Shown piece by piece: positions 34,446-43,953 of a stretch of 64,000 nucleotides of DNA. Source of the stretch: Armatimonadota bacterium (GTDB taxonomy: Bacteria > Armatimonadota > Zipacnadia > Zipacnadales > JABUFB01); NCBI GenBank assembly GCA_013314775.1, contig JABUFB010000003.1, forward strand, positions 170,622 through 234,621, in the 5' to 3' direction. Within the stretch, counting starts at the first letter, position 1; every line of letters starts with the position of its first letter. Position numbers and translations under genes: made by a program. The notes below the pieces were generated by a model. That model was given only the letters and a program-made list of their open reading frames with translations. It searched no databases and was not told the DNA's origin.

Positions 34446-35627
34446 TCAGGCGTCAGGGTTCGCAGCGACCGTCTGGGTGCCGGAAGCCCGGGCCTTGATA
34501 GCTGGGTCTATGCGCACCACCACGCGGGAACCGGCGATCTCAGCTGGGGTGCCCAGATCCCTGCTGAGGTCCCGCAGGCGACGCGCGATCTTCAGCGCCC
34601 GCTCCTTCTCCGGGTAAATCGGCCCCAGGCGGGAGCGTTCAATCCAGATGGGTGTGGCCTTGACCTGCCACTGCCCACCCTCTTTCCACCACAGTTCGAA
34701 CAGCGCGCTTTCCATGCGCTCACCCTCGCGCTGGTCGAACACGAAATTGCCCATGCTGTACAGTATCGGGCGATTCTTGTAGATGCCGATGCCCTGAAGC
34801 GTGTGCGGGTGGTGCCCCAGGATGCAATCAGCCCCGGCATCGATGAGCGCCAGCGCGGTCTTGCGCTGCCGATCACTGCGCTTGCTCTGGTACTCCTCAC
34901 CCCAGTGCACGGAGACGAAGAGAACATCACAGCGCTTGTCGGTGCGCCGCACCTGCTCCATGACTGCTTCCGGGTTTTCGTCAATCTTGCAGTAGGACCC
35001 ATGCTCGAAACTCAAATCAGTGTATGCCAGGAAGGCCACCTTCAGGCCGCCCACACGAAATATCACGGGCTCCCAGCTTCGCTCGCGCTCGCGGTTTGCA
35101 CCTACATACGCGATATTGCTCTCATCCAGACAGTCGAGAGTGTTGAGCACGCCCTCACGCCCTGCGTTGAGGGTGTGATTGTTCGCGAGTGAGACCACAT
35201 CGATGCCGCCGTCTACGAGGACTTTGACCGTGGCCGGATCGGCCCGGAAGGAACAGTTCACTGGGTCGTGTGGCCCGGTTTTCGATAGCGGGCATTCCAG
35301 GTTTGCGAAGGTGAGGTCCGGTGCACGCAACTGGTCGCGGACCTTCGCGAGAATAGACTCGGGGCCATTGGCGCGGATGCGTTTGCCCACGCTGCGGTCC
35401 AGCATGATATCGCCGACAGCCGCCATCCAAAGCATCCTGCGGGCCTCGGGCGCCGGTTCGACGCTGAGAGCAGCCGCAGGGGTGAGATCAACTGCGGCGG
35501 GCCCGGGCAATGCGCCGGCCTGGGCCTGGGGTCTCTCCCCGCACCCGCTAAGGCAGCAGCACAGGAGCAGGCTCAGGGCGGCCGTGCAGAGCGGGAAGGT
35601 CCGGCACAGTGAGGGCCACGTACCCAT
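34446..35627 (-). CDS. CapA-family lipoprotein (PGA-synthesis-like metallophosphoesterase fold)
   Basis: ATG 35627 (GGAGG six bases upstream) gives 393 residues with a lipoprotein signal (LLLCCCLSGC). CapA hallmarks are VGDIMLDRSVGKRI, FANLECPLS, DVVSLANNHTLNAGR, VLFVSVHWGEEYQ, DCILGHHPHTLQG and ILYSMGNFVFDQ. This calcineurin-like fold is known from CapA of poly-gamma-glutamate capsule export, but most homologues have unproven roles in cell-surface polymer metabolism. It lacks CapBC neighbours, so capsule synthesis should not be assumed. Confidence 0.93.
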   Translation of the reverse strand: MGTWPSLCRTFPLCTAALSLLLCCCLSGCGERPQAQAGALPGPAAVDLTPAAALSVEPAPEARRMLWMAAVGDIMLDRSVGKRIRANGPESILAKVRDQLRAPDLTFANLECPLSKTGPHDPVNCSFRADPATVKVLVDGGIDVVSLANNHTLNAGREGVLNTLDCLDESNIAYVGANRERERSWEPVIFRVGGLKVAFLAYTDLSFEHGSYCKIDENPEAVMEQVRRTDKRCDVLFVSVHWGEEYQSKRSDRQRKTALALIDAGADCILGHHPHTLQGIGIYKNRPILYSMGNFVFDQREGERMESALFELWWKEGGQWQVKATPIWIERSRLGPIYPEKERALKIARRLRDLSRDLGTPAEIAGSRVVVRIDPAIKARASGTQTVAANPDA

Positions 35628-36203
35628 CCGCCACCTCCATGGAGAGCAAGAGACGTGGCAATGATACGCGACTTGTGAGAGCACGTCAAACGCCTCGCAA
35701 TGCGCCGGCAGGCGCGTTGGTATTCGGGGATGCGTGTCGGCCGAGGCCGAATTCGCCCTCAGCCGGCCCTTTGCCCTGAGCCTTTGCCCCGCAGACCGAG
35801 AAGCGGGTGACACAACCGCCCAGGGTTCTCATTGTTCACTTCTGTCGCCCCTGTTGGAGGCTCCAGTGACCCAGGGATGGGCCGATTCCACGGGTTCCGT
35901 TCGGCTTCGCTCCACTCCACCCTTGGCTGTAAGCTGGCGCCCAGTTCGCGGGCAGTGAGGCAAAGGGCCCACCAGCGAGATGCCAACGCTCTCGGACAGC
36001 GGAACTCACTCCAAGCAGGTAGAGCCGGTGGCGTCGGTAGGTCGAGACACGCTCGGGAAGCTACGCCCATAGGAGGCAGAGAGAACGCGCACTTTCGGCT
36101 GGTCCGGGTCCGCTCCGCCGGCGATGGTAGGGTGGGTTGGTAGCCGGAAGGTTGGAGTGCACGCGGCTCGCGCGGGAAGTTTCAAAAAACTCGCTGAAAT
36201 GAC
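35628..36203. other. 576-bp gene-free interval
   Basis: I find no credible gene here. Short frames lack ribosome-binding sites and family signatures. The text is low in coding rhythm, with stretches such as GGTTCCGTTCGGCTTCGCTC and TGGCTGTAAGCTGGCG that may be decayed or repeat-derived DNA. It lies between the divergent CapA-like and Hsp20 genes and ends at the Hsp20 promoter. Confidence 0.6.
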
Positions 36204-36232
36204 TTGACAGTACTACGCTCAATCATTATAAT
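36204..36232 (+). promoter_or_regulatory. Consensus sigma-70 promoter of hsp20
   Basis: TTGACA at 36204-36209 and TATAAT at 36227-36232 are perfect hexamers with a 17-base spacer. The predicted mRNA leader is about 45 bases before ATG 36285. I see no CIRCE inverted repeat. Confidence 0.88.
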
Positions 36233-36284
36233 AACGGCACAAACAGGGCGCTGCCCATGAATACTATCAAGCGGAGGGATTAGC

Positions 36285-36719
36285 ATGCGCAACGACCCGT
36301 GGAGCACCATGCGTGCTATGATGGACGAGATGGACCGTTGGGCAAGAACGGGCCTGGGCCGCAGGGGCCAGGAACTTGCCGACGCCCTGGGCTATCTGCC
36401 GCTGGACGTGGCCGAGACCGCTGACGCGTATATTCTCAGCGCTGAGCTTCCTGGCGTCACGATGGATGCTGTCTCGGTGAACGTCGAGGATAACGTGATC
36501 ACGATCACCGGCACCAAACCGGCGCCTGAGGACACGGAGACTGTGAAGTACCACCGCATCGAGCGGCCGTACGGGAACTTCCAGCGCTCCTTGGCTCTGC
36601 CGCGGAACGTGGATCCGGATCAGGTGTCCGCGAAGTACGAAACGGGAGTGCTCACCATCACGGTAGGCAAGCGCGAGGAAGCCAAGCCGAAGCGGATCGA
36701 GATCCAGGCGGGTCCGTAG
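36285..36719 (+). CDS. Hsp20/alpha-crystallin small heat-shock protein
   Basis: 144 residues, typical. The alpha-crystallin domain covers about 35-138 (YILSAELPGVTMDAVSV, GTKPAPEDTETVKYH, ERPYGNFQRSLALP, AKYETGVLTITV), with the conserved A-x-x-x-x-G-V-L element. A C-terminal I-x-I (IEI) supports oligomer formation. It is an ATP-independent holdase. The gene sits alone: consensus promoter upstream, strong terminator downstream. GGAGG lies seven bases before the ATG. Confidence 0.96.
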   Translation: MRNDPWSTMRAMMDEMDRWARTGLGRRGQELADALGYLPLDVAETADAYILSAELPGVTMDAVSVNVEDNVITITGTKPAPEDTETVKYHRIERPYGNFQRSLALPRNVDPDQVSAKYETGVLTITVGKREEAKPKRIEIQAGP

Positions 36720-36744
36720 CAGCTTCGTCTAGTCATGCCAACAC

Positions 36745-36779
36745 AAGCGGCCACCCCGGAGGACGGGGTGGCCGCTTTT
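36745..36779 (+). terminator. Rho-independent terminator of hsp20
   Basis: A 13-bp perfect stem (AAGCGGCCACCCC with its complement), a 7-base loop and a T-run ending the stem (CTTTTC) lie 25 bases after the stop. Confidence 0.9.
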
Positions 36780-37014
36780 CATGCATGGGGATGATCTCCG
36801 CGACCGGGCGGAGCCAAATGCAATGGTGGGTACCGTACCGGGAGGGAGGGCTGTGCCCCTTGGCAACACCGGGGCTGTGGCCAGGCCGGAAGCAGGGTCG
36901 ATCGCGGCTCACTCTCACCGGAGAGCCTTTGAGTTCGGGCACAAAGGGCGCGGGCCAGGCTCCGTCGAAATCACCGACCGCGGCGGATTCTACACCCGCC
37001 CGGCGAGGTGATCC

Positions 37015-37980
37015 ATGAACCCCAATGCCTGCATGCAGATGCTTACACCCGACTATTGGCCTGCCCGACTGGGGCAGATTGAAGACGCCCTGCGCCGCCT
37101 GAAGCGCGGGCGAGTGGAGACCTTCGGCCTCAGCGCCGGCAACCGACCTTTGTGGGGCGTCGTCTACGAGGCGTCCGGCGCAACGCAGACGCTGTGCATT
37201 GTCGGCGGCACCCACGGTCATGAGCCGGGAACATGCGTCTCGTGCGTCAATGCCATGCACGTGCTGGAGCACGAGCGGGATCTCAAAGGCGACCGTCTTC
37301 CCGCACTATCCGAGGCAGCAGAGCGCATCAACATCCTCTTTATCCCCGTGTTGAACGTCGACGGCCGGGCGCGACTGCCCGCCGGTTTCCACGCCACATG
37401 GTCGGACAACACGATCCCCTACGAGCGCGGCGTCAACTCAGGCCACAAGCTGAACCAGGGCGAAAACGGCGAGCTTCTGGACGGGATCGACCCCTCGGGC
37501 ATGGTACTGCTCGGGGGGCGCTATAATGATGCCGGGTTCCTGATGAATCGCCCCGTGTCGCTCACCCAGACGCGCAGCATTGAGGTGCGCCAGATGCTCC
37601 AGTGGCTGGACAGGTACCCACCCGACTGTCTGGTGGACCTGCATGCCTGCGGCAGCAACTTCTTCATCATGAACCGCATGCTGCCCGAGCCTTACCGGGA
37701 GAAGTTACGGGCGATCAACCGGCGTGTGAGCGACATCCTCCTGGCACGCGGAAGCCGGATCGGGCCCATCGACGGAGACCAGGCCCCTGCGGAGTCCGGG
37801 TTTGTCAGCAACGTGCGGATGGTTTATCATCGCTTCGGGTCCCTGGCTTTCGTCTTCGAAGGCCGCCAGGGGTATCTCAACTTCCCACCACTTTTCGGGT
37901 ATGACCGAATCGTCGACGATTACCTGACGGTGATCGCCGAAACTGCCGCATACGGCGCCGAGGAGGGTTTCCGGCCGTGA
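37015..37980 (+). CDS. M14-family zinc carboxypeptidase-like protein
   Basis: 321 residues, no signal peptide. Zinc ligands are H67 and E70 (GGTHGHEPGT) and H210 (CLVDLHACG); the catalytic Glu is E282 in AFVFEGRQG. This matches the M14 carboxypeptidase/succinylglutamate-desuccinylase superfamily. It probably removes C-terminal residues from peptides such as cell-wall fragments, or acts on an amino-acid derivative. GAGGTG precedes ATG 37015. Its stop overlaps the next gene's GTG (GTGA at 37977), so the pair is translationally coupled. Confidence 0.9.
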   Translation: MNPNACMQMLTPDYWPARLGQIEDALRRLKRGRVETFGLSAGNRPLWGVVYEASGATQTLCIVGGTHGHEPGTCVSCVNAMHVLEHERDLKGDRLPALSEAAERINILFIPVLNVDGRARLPAGFHATWSDNTIPYERGVNSGHKLNQGENGELLDGIDPSGMVLLGGRYNDAGFLMNRPVSLTQTRSIEVRQMLQWLDRYPPDCLVDLHACGSNFFIMNRMLPEPYREKLRAINRRVSDILLARGSRIGPIDGDQAPAESGFVSNVRMVYHRFGSLAFVFEGRQGYLNFPPLFGYDRIVDDYLTVIAETAAYGAEEGFRP

Positions 37981-38786
37981 GACGCTGCCGCGCGCTGCTA
38001 TTGAGTGGAGTGCTCTTCGTCGGCACACTTACCGCGCACGCCGACATCTATTTCGGCGTCTTCGGCGACAGCCAGCCCGGAGGCGACTGGAACTATCCGG
38101 TGCTGTCGGCCATCGCGGCGGACATGGCCGGAAGGCGACTGAGCCTCGTGCTCGGCACTGGGGACTACATTGACGGAGCGCGCAGTCTGGGCAGCCACAA
38201 AGGGCAGTGGCTCCATTTCTTCAGGGGTATCGCACCGCTCCAGCAATTGGGGAAGGTGCCCGTGGTGCTGGCCCCGGGGAATCACGACATCCGGGGAAGC
38301 CGCGCCTACCTGGAGATTTTCGAGCAGCACTTCGGTCCGGCCTACAGAAGCTTCGACATGGGCGGCTGCCATTTTATCACCCTGAACACCGAGGAGCCGG
38401 GCCGGGCCGGGATGATTGCCGGCGAGCAACTGGCCTGGCTGAAGCGCGATCTCGCGGTCACCCCCAACATCACCCCGACTTTCATCGCCATGCACCGCCC
38501 GCTGTGGCCCGTGAGTATCCACGTCGGCGAGAGTCTGGATCAGTACCCGGAGGCCCGCGACGCCCTCCACCAGCTGTTCGTGTCCGAAGGCGTCCGCTGC
38601 GTTTTCCAGGGCCACGAGCACCTGTTCAACCGCCAGTTCAGGGATGGTGTGGAGTACATCATCAACGGTGGTGCGGGCGGGTCTTTGTATGCGCGGCCGG
38701 ACCGGGGAGGCTTCCACCACTGGGTCCTGGTGCACGTGCGGGACGGCAATCACGCCCTGCAGATTCGGAAGATCAAGTTCGAGTGA
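37977..38786 (+). CDS. Secreted calcineurin-like metallophosphoesterase
   Basis: 269 residues with GTG start inside the preceding stop. Signal peptide RRCRALLLSGVLFVGTLTAHA. All five metallophosphoesterase motifs are visible: FGDSQPGG, GTGDYIDG, LAPGNHDIRG, AMHRPLWP and FQGHEHLFNR. The active site binds two metals. Secretion and coupling to an M14 enzyme suggest periplasmic nutrient or wall turnover; the substrate is not predictable. Confidence 0.93.
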   Translation: MRRCRALLLSGVLFVGTLTAHADIYFGVFGDSQPGGDWNYPVLSAIAADMAGRRLSLVLGTGDYIDGARSLGSHKGQWLHFFRGIAPLQQLGKVPVVLAPGNHDIRGSRAYLEIFEQHFGPAYRSFDMGGCHFITLNTEEPGRAGMIAGEQLAWLKRDLAVTPNITPTFIAMHRPLWPVSIHVGESLDQYPEARDALHQLFVSEGVRCVFQGHEHLFNRQFRDGVEYIINGGAGGSLYARPDRGGFHHWVLVHVRDGNHALQIRKIKFE

Positions 38787-38856
38787 CGGTCGCCCGGGCA
38801 TCAACCCGTGACCGTCGCCAACCAATCACCGGCGCGAGCCAAGGAGCGAACCCGCC

Positions 38857-41769
38857 TTGAATCCCACGAACAGCTTTGAAAAGATCATGTCGCAGATGGC
38901 CGTTGCCGAGGGCGCACACGGTAAGTGGTACGAGCGCATCCGGGCCGAACTGGACTTCGCCGCGAGGATGGCGGACGCGAACCCGGATCGGGCTGCGGAA
39001 TGGCGCCCGATCATCGAGCAGGCGGCCGCGCTGGTGGCCGATGGTCTGAAGGGTGGCGGCGGAGACTTGCCGGCGCTGGTTGCGGAGGCGGAAAAGATAC
39101 TGGCGCCGCTGTCGCCTGCTGCGAAGGAGTACGCGATCTACTGCGCCGGCCATGCGCACATTGACATGAACTGGATGTGGAGTTGGCCCGAAACCGTTGC
39201 GGTCACCCACGATACCTTCAGTACCATGGACCGCCTGATGGACGAGTTCCCGAGCTTCCACTTCTCCCAAAGCCAGGCTTCCGTCTACCACGCCATGGAG
39301 AAATACGCCCCGGAGATGTTCGAGCGGATCCGCCGGCGCATCCAGGAGGGCCGCTGGGAGTGCACGGCCTGCCAATGGGTCGAGGGAAGCAAGAATCTGG
39401 CGTCGGGCGAGATCCTCTGCCGCCACCTTCTCTATACCCGCCGCTGGTTCCGGGATCACCTGGGTCTGCCCTTCGACGCGGTGAAAATCGACTGGGAGCC
39501 CGACACTTTCGGCCACTGCTGGACGCTTCCGGGCATTCTCGCAAGAGGCGGTATCAGCCGCTACTACCATCACCGCAGTTCGGGGCCCCAGCTACAGGCC
39601 ATGTCCTCGGGCAGCGCCTCCCAGTTGTACTGGTGGGAGGGCAAGGACGGCAGCCGCGTGCTGGCGTACGACGACTCACCCAATGGCTACAACTGCGAGA
39701 TCAATCCGCACATGACCCACCTGCTGTTCGCGATCCAAAAGCACACCGGTCTGAAGAAGATACTGTGGGTGTACGGGGTCGGCGACCACGGCGGCGGACC
39801 TACCCGCAGACACCTTCGGGCCGCGCAGGACATGGAGAGCTGGCCGGTCTGGCCGCGGGTGCTTCTCACCACTACCGACGCGTTTTTCAGCGACGTTGAG
39901 CGGGAAATCGCCGAAAGGGGCCTGGAGCTTCCGGTACACAAGGGCGAGCTGAACTTCGTCTTCGAAGGCTGCTATACGTCCGAGAGCCGCATCAAGTTCG
40001 CCAACCGTTCGGCGGAGAACGACCTTGTAGACACCGAAATCATCGCCTTGTGCGCCAACCGGCTCTGCGGTATGGAGTACCCCTCGACGGTGCTCGAGGA
40101 ATGCTGGCAGCGCGCCATGTTCAACCAGTTCCACGACATCCTGCCGGGCTCCGGTGTGAAAGAAACCGTGGAATACGCCCTCGCGCTGTTCCAGGAGAAT
40201 CTCGCGAACACCGGCATGATCCGCACCCGCAGCCTGCGCGCGCTCGCGGGGATGGTGGACACTTCGGCGCTGGAGCCTGCGGCACTGCCGACCGCATCCG
40301 ACATGGGCCTCGGCGCCGGCGTGGGCAACGGGGCATGGTGGGGCGGCGTCTCCAGCCTTGGCGAGGCGGAACCGGGCGGTGAAGTTTTCGTGATATTCAA
40401 CCCCGCCCCGTTCCAGCGCGACGAGATGGTGTGGGTGAAGATCTGGAACCGGCCCTTCGAAGGCGGCCGCATTTCGGTACGCGACAGTCAGGGCAAGGTG
40501 CTCCCCGCGCAGATCATGGGCTCCGGACATTACTGGGGCCACCAGTTCGTGGATGTGGCCTTCCCGGCTGCAGCCCTGCCGCCTGTGGGGTACCGCAGCT
40601 ACGTGGTGGAGCCGGTCGCGGCGCAGCCCGAAGATGGCCCCCGCGCGTACCTGAAGGAGCTTGGCCGGCCCATCTACCGGCTGGGTTATGTGTGCGCACA
40701 GACCTCCAGCCCGGTGGCCATCGGCAACGACTTGCTGGAGATCACCATCTGCCCCGAGAGCGGCGGGATCACGAGCCTGATCGACAAAGCAACCGGGAAG
40801 GACCTGGTGCCCGAGGGTGAGGTCCTGGGCGTCATCCAGCGGGAGCAGGAAGTTCCCCACGGGATGACCGCCTGGCAGCTTGCGCCTATCTCCGATCGGG
40901 TCGAGCCACTGGCCGGAGCCACCTTGGACATGGTCTCCGAGGGCCCGAACGTGGCCGCGGTGCGTCTGAGCGGCAAGCACAATGAATCCGAGTATGCATT
41001 GAATATCCGCGTGCTTGCCGGAGTGCCGCGCATCGATTTCGAGCTGAACGTCAACTGGCTGGAGCGTGGCGACCCGCGCACCGGCGTGCCTGCCCTGCGC
41101 GTGTCCTTCCCACTGAACGTATCCGACGGTGCAGCGAATTTCGAAATTGCCTCCGGGCATATCGAGCGCGAGGCCGACGGCGAGGAAGTCCCGGCGCTGA
41201 ACTGGGCGGATCTCACCGGGAAGATGGAAGACGGCACAGTGGCCGGCGCCACGCTGGTCAATGACTGCAAGTACGGCCACCAGGCCTTCGAGAACGGCCT
41301 GCGGCTCACGCTCCTGCGCTCCAGCTACGACCCGGACCCGCTGCCCGAGATTGGCCGGCACGAGATCCGCTTCGCCCTGGTTCCGCACGTGGGTGCCTTC
41401 GATCCGGCGGCAGCAATAAAGGCCGGGTATGCCTTCAACCACAGGATCATCCCGGTGGCGACCACGGCCCACACAGGCGACCTGCCGGCGGAAGGTTCAG
41501 CCCTGGAAGTGCTCACCGATAACGTGATGATCTCCGGCATCAAGCAGGCAGAGGACGGCGACGGGCTCGTCATCCGCCTGTACGAGTTCGGCGGCATTGA
41601 GACTGAGGCCCGCGTGAGGCTCCATTCGCGCATTGCCGCTCCGGATTCGGCTGCGGTGGAGACGGATATGATGGAGCAGCCGCTGGCCAACTCCACCGCG
41701 AGCATGAGCGGGGACACACTGTCGGTCAAGGTGCCCGCATTCGGCATCGCGACGGTGAAGATCGGCTGA
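38857..41769 (+). CDS. GH38 alpha-mannosidase
   Basis: 970 residues from TTG 38857 (AAGGAG ten bases upstream). ATG 38887 is possible too, but no conserved residue is lost either way. The GH38 zinc site is AGHAHIDMNWMW (H101, D103), and the nucleophile motif is IDWEPDTFGH (D216). The middle helical bundle and C-terminal beta-sandwich domains (residues 480-970) follow the family layout. No signal peptide, so it is cytoplasmic: it removes alpha-mannosyl residues from imported oligosaccharides. Length matches family members (about 850-1050). It is a lone glycosidase amid unrelated genes. Confidence 0.96.
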   Translation: MNPTNSFEKIMSQMAVAEGAHGKWYERIRAELDFAARMADANPDRAAEWRPIIEQAAALVADGLKGGGGDLPALVAEAEKILAPLSPAAKEYAIYCAGHAHIDMNWMWSWPETVAVTHDTFSTMDRLMDEFPSFHFSQSQASVYHAMEKYAPEMFERIRRRIQEGRWECTACQWVEGSKNLASGEILCRHLLYTRRWFRDHLGLPFDAVKIDWEPDTFGHCWTLPGILARGGISRYYHHRSSGPQLQAMSSGSASQLYWWEGKDGSRVLAYDDSPNGYNCEINPHMTHLLFAIQKHTGLKKILWVYGVGDHGGGPTRRHLRAAQDMESWPVWPRVLLTTTDAFFSDVEREIAERGLELPVHKGELNFVFEGCYTSESRIKFANRSAENDLVDTEIIALCANRLCGMEYPSTVLEECWQRAMFNQFHDILPGSGVKETVEYALALFQENLANTGMIRTRSLRALAGMVDTSALEPAALPTASDMGLGAGVGNGAWWGGVSSLGEAEPGGEVFVIFNPAPFQRDEMVWVKIWNRPFEGGRISVRDSQGKVLPAQIMGSGHYWGHQFVDVAFPAAALPPVGYRSYVVEPVAAQPEDGPRAYLKELGRPIYRLGYVCAQTSSPVAIGNDLLEITICPESGGITSLIDKATGKDLVPEGEVLGVIQREQEVPHGMTAWQLAPISDRVEPLAGATLDMVSEGPNVAAVRLSGKHNESEYALNIRVLAGVPRIDFELNVNWLERGDPRTGVPALRVSFPLNVSDGAANFEIASGHIEREADGEEVPALNWADLTGKMEDGTVAGATLVNDCKYGHQAFENGLRLTLLRSSYDPDPLPEIGRHEIRFALVPHVGAFDPAAAIKAGYAFNHRIIPVATTAHTGDLPAEGSALEVLTDNVMISGIKQAEDGDGLVIRLYEFGGIETEARVRLHSRIAAPDSAAVETDMMEQPLANSTASMSGDTLSVKVPAFGIATVKIG

Positions 41770-41908
41770 CAACAGTGACAACCGGGGGACTGGCATCGCT
41801 TTTCGCTGCCGTCTGCGAAAGGCGTGCCTGTACCCGGTTCAGGACAGTGACGGGCAATCGGCATGGGTGCCACGCCAGGGCAGTTCGTGGTGTGCTCCCT
41901 GCACCGAG

Positions 41909-41931
41909 CACTGCTTCCGGGGGAAGCAGTG
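41909..41931. repeat. Perfect 10-bp palindrome between GH38 and HD genes
   Basis: CACTGCTTCC pairs with GGAAGCAGTG around a GGG loop in the 207-bp gap. It could be a terminator stem without a T-tract, or a dispersed palindromic element. A GTGCCAC copy lies in reverse just upstream. Confidence 0.5.
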
Positions 41932-41976
41932 GCACCCGCGGGCGCCCCCATCTCCCGCAAAGCAAGGTGATGGCGA

Positions 41977-42540
41977 ATGATCCCGGACCGCGCGCAAGCG
42001 CTGGAAATCCTGCATGAGTTCACCCAGGCCGAGCACCTGCGCAAGCACGCCTATGCGGTCGAGGCCGCGATGCGCGGCTATGCACTGCAGTTCGGCGAAG
42101 ACCCCGAATACTGGGGCGTGGTCGGGCTCCTGCATGATTTCGACTGGGAAGCGCACCCGACGCTGCCCGACCACCCCCTCAAAGGCGCGGAGATCCTGCG
42201 CGGCAAGGGTGTGGACGAGACGCTGGTGCTGGACATCCTGTCCCACGCGCCGAACCCGGATGCGCCCCGGGACACCCCGCTGCGCAAGGCTCTCTTCGCG
42301 GTGGATGAGCTGACCGGGTTCATCATCGCCACGGCGCTGGTGCGGCCCTCGCGAAGCCTGTCCGACCTGGAAGCCCGGTCGGTGCGCAAGAAGATGAAGG
42401 AGAAGTCTTTCGCGGCGGCGGTGAGCCGGGATGACCTCGTGGAGGGCGCCGAACTGCTGGGCATCGAACTGAACGAGCACATCCAGAATGTGATCGATTC
42501 CCTGAAGCCCATCGCGGGCGAACTGGGTCTTGCCGGATGA
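41977..42540 (+). CDS. HD-domain hydrolase-like protein
   Basis: 187 residues. The HD motif is complete: HAYAVEAAMRG (His), VVGLLHDFDWEAHP (HD) and a later Asp in FAVDELTGFI. Such proteins are metal-dependent phosphohydrolases, often on nucleotides. Start ATG 41977 is preceded by AAGGTGA. The stop overlaps the next ATG (ATGA at 42537), so it is coupled to a polytopic membrane protein of unknown function. Confidence 0.9.
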   Translation: MIPDRAQALEILHEFTQAEHLRKHAYAVEAAMRGYALQFGEDPEYWGVVGLLHDFDWEAHPTLPDHPLKGAEILRGKGVDETLVLDILSHAPNPDAPRDTPLRKALFAVDELTGFIIATALVRPSRSLSDLEARSVRKKMKEKSFAAAVSRDDLVEGAELLGIELNEHIQNVIDSLKPIAGELGLAG

Positions 42541-43889
42541 ACGAGAGCAACCCCGGGCTGGCTATCCTGGTATGCGCCCTGTGCGGATCGCTGGGCTGGG
42601 GCCTGCGCGGGGTGTTCGGCGGGCAGTCCGGGGCCATGGTTCCCGGCGCGCTCATGGGCCTGGGCATCGCGGCGGCGGTGGCCCGGCTCGGGCTAAGCGT
42701 GGATGCCCTGCGCCTTGCGGCGGTGGGAGCAGCGGCCTTCAGCATCGGCGGCGTGACCACTTACGGGCAGACCCTGGGGCTGGTCCACAACTCCCCGCGC
42801 CCGGCCACATACTGGTGGGGCGTGCTGGGCTGCTTCATCAAAGGCGGCCTGTGGTTCGGTATCGGTACGGTCTGCTTCGGGCTTTACCTCAACGGTCATT
42901 TCGCGCGGCCGGTGGGCGTCAGTGCATTGGCTCTCGCCGCGGGCATCGCGGGCATTCTCGGCAGGCGCCTGATCAACGAGCCGCTGGACCCTCCCCACCG
43001 CTACCCGCGCATCTACTTCTCCCGCCGGGCGCTGGAAGGCGAGGACCTGGGGAAGGACCCGCCGCGCCGGGAGTCCTGGGGCGGCCTGCTCTTCGGGCTG
43101 CTGACGCTTTGCGCAGGCGCGTGGGTCGGCCTGGGCGACGGCTCGGTGGCGCTCATGGGGCTGGTGGGCTTCTGCGGCGGTGCGGTGGGTTTCTCGGTGG
43201 GGGAGATGATCCAGGCCAAAGGCATGTGGGGGCCCGGGGAACAGCGGCGCAAGTGCCCGTGGATGGACTGGTGGAAGGTCATGGAGATGACCTTCGGCCT
43301 CATCGGCGGGGCGTCAGTTGGTGCGGCGGCGCTGATGGCGCATTCCACCTGGTGGCATGTCCTTGTCCGGCCTGCGTCGCCGGTGCCTGACGCCGTCCAG
43401 TGGGCAATTGCCGCGCTGTGGCTCGTGCCACTGCTGGCCGCGGTGAACGGAAACCGGGCTGCCGGGAAGCTGTATGACCTGCCAATGCTGAGCGGAATGG
43501 TGATCTTCGCCGCCTGTGCCCTGCCGGGACCCAGCGCGTGGCTATTGACGGGTGGCTTCGTCTTCTACGTGTCCGGCCTGAGCTGCCTGCACCGGTGGCG
43601 GAAGTCGCTGAACCGCGGGGCGACGCTCCTGTGGCATCTGGTGCTGGTGGCCATGACGGGGGTCTCGCTGGCGTTCGTGGGGCTGATCTCGGAGCCCTGG
43701 AACCTGCTGCTCTGGGTGGGCCTGTCCCAGACGGTCATCAGCTTCGTGAAAGCCCTCGGAGAGCCTGAGACAGGGAGTTTGCGCCGGCGGCTGGGTTCCC
43801 TCGGTGCTGCCTGGCCGGTGCACGGGGGCTTTCTGGTGTTGACAGCCTCGGCCTGCCTCGCGGCCTATGCATTGGCAGGCAGTATGTGA
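42537..43889 (+). CDS. Polytopic membrane protein of unknown function
   Basis: 450 residues, about 10-11 membrane helices judged by hydrophobic runs (for example LAILVCALCGSLGWGLRGVF, MVIFAACALPGPSAWLL, GGFVFYVSGLSCL, GFLVLTASACLAAYAL). The helices are Gly- and Ala-rich, with a long Arg-rich loop near residues 140-180 (RYPRIYFSRRALEGEDLG). I recognise no transporter family. It overlaps the HD gene by four bases, suggesting a two-gene functional unit. Confidence 0.86.
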   Translation: MNESNPGLAILVCALCGSLGWGLRGVFGGQSGAMVPGALMGLGIAAAVARLGLSVDALRLAAVGAAAFSIGGVTTYGQTLGLVHNSPRPATYWWGVLGCFIKGGLWFGIGTVCFGLYLNGHFARPVGVSALALAAGIAGILGRRLINEPLDPPHRYPRIYFSRRALEGEDLGKDPPRRESWGGLLFGLLTLCAGAWVGLGDGSVALMGLVGFCGGAVGFSVGEMIQAKGMWGPGEQRRKCPWMDWWKVMEMTFGLIGGASVGAAALMAHSTWWHVLVRPASPVPDAVQWAIAALWLVPLLAAVNGNRAAGKLYDLPMLSGMVIFAACALPGPSAWLLTGGFVFYVSGLSCLHRWRKSLNRGATLLWHLVLVAMTGVSLAFVGLISEPWNLLLWVGLSQTVISFVKALGEPETGSLRRRLGSLGAAWPVHGGFLVLTASACLAAYALAGSM

Positions 43890-43953
43890 CCCCGCCCGAC
43901 GCCCTTTGACCGAGTCTGCGGATATGGCGTATTCTATCGGCCAGGAGCGGAAT

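Noticed and set aside
39676-41472. 598-residue minus-strand frame over the mannosidase
   Set aside because: Antisense shadow of a clear GH38 gene.
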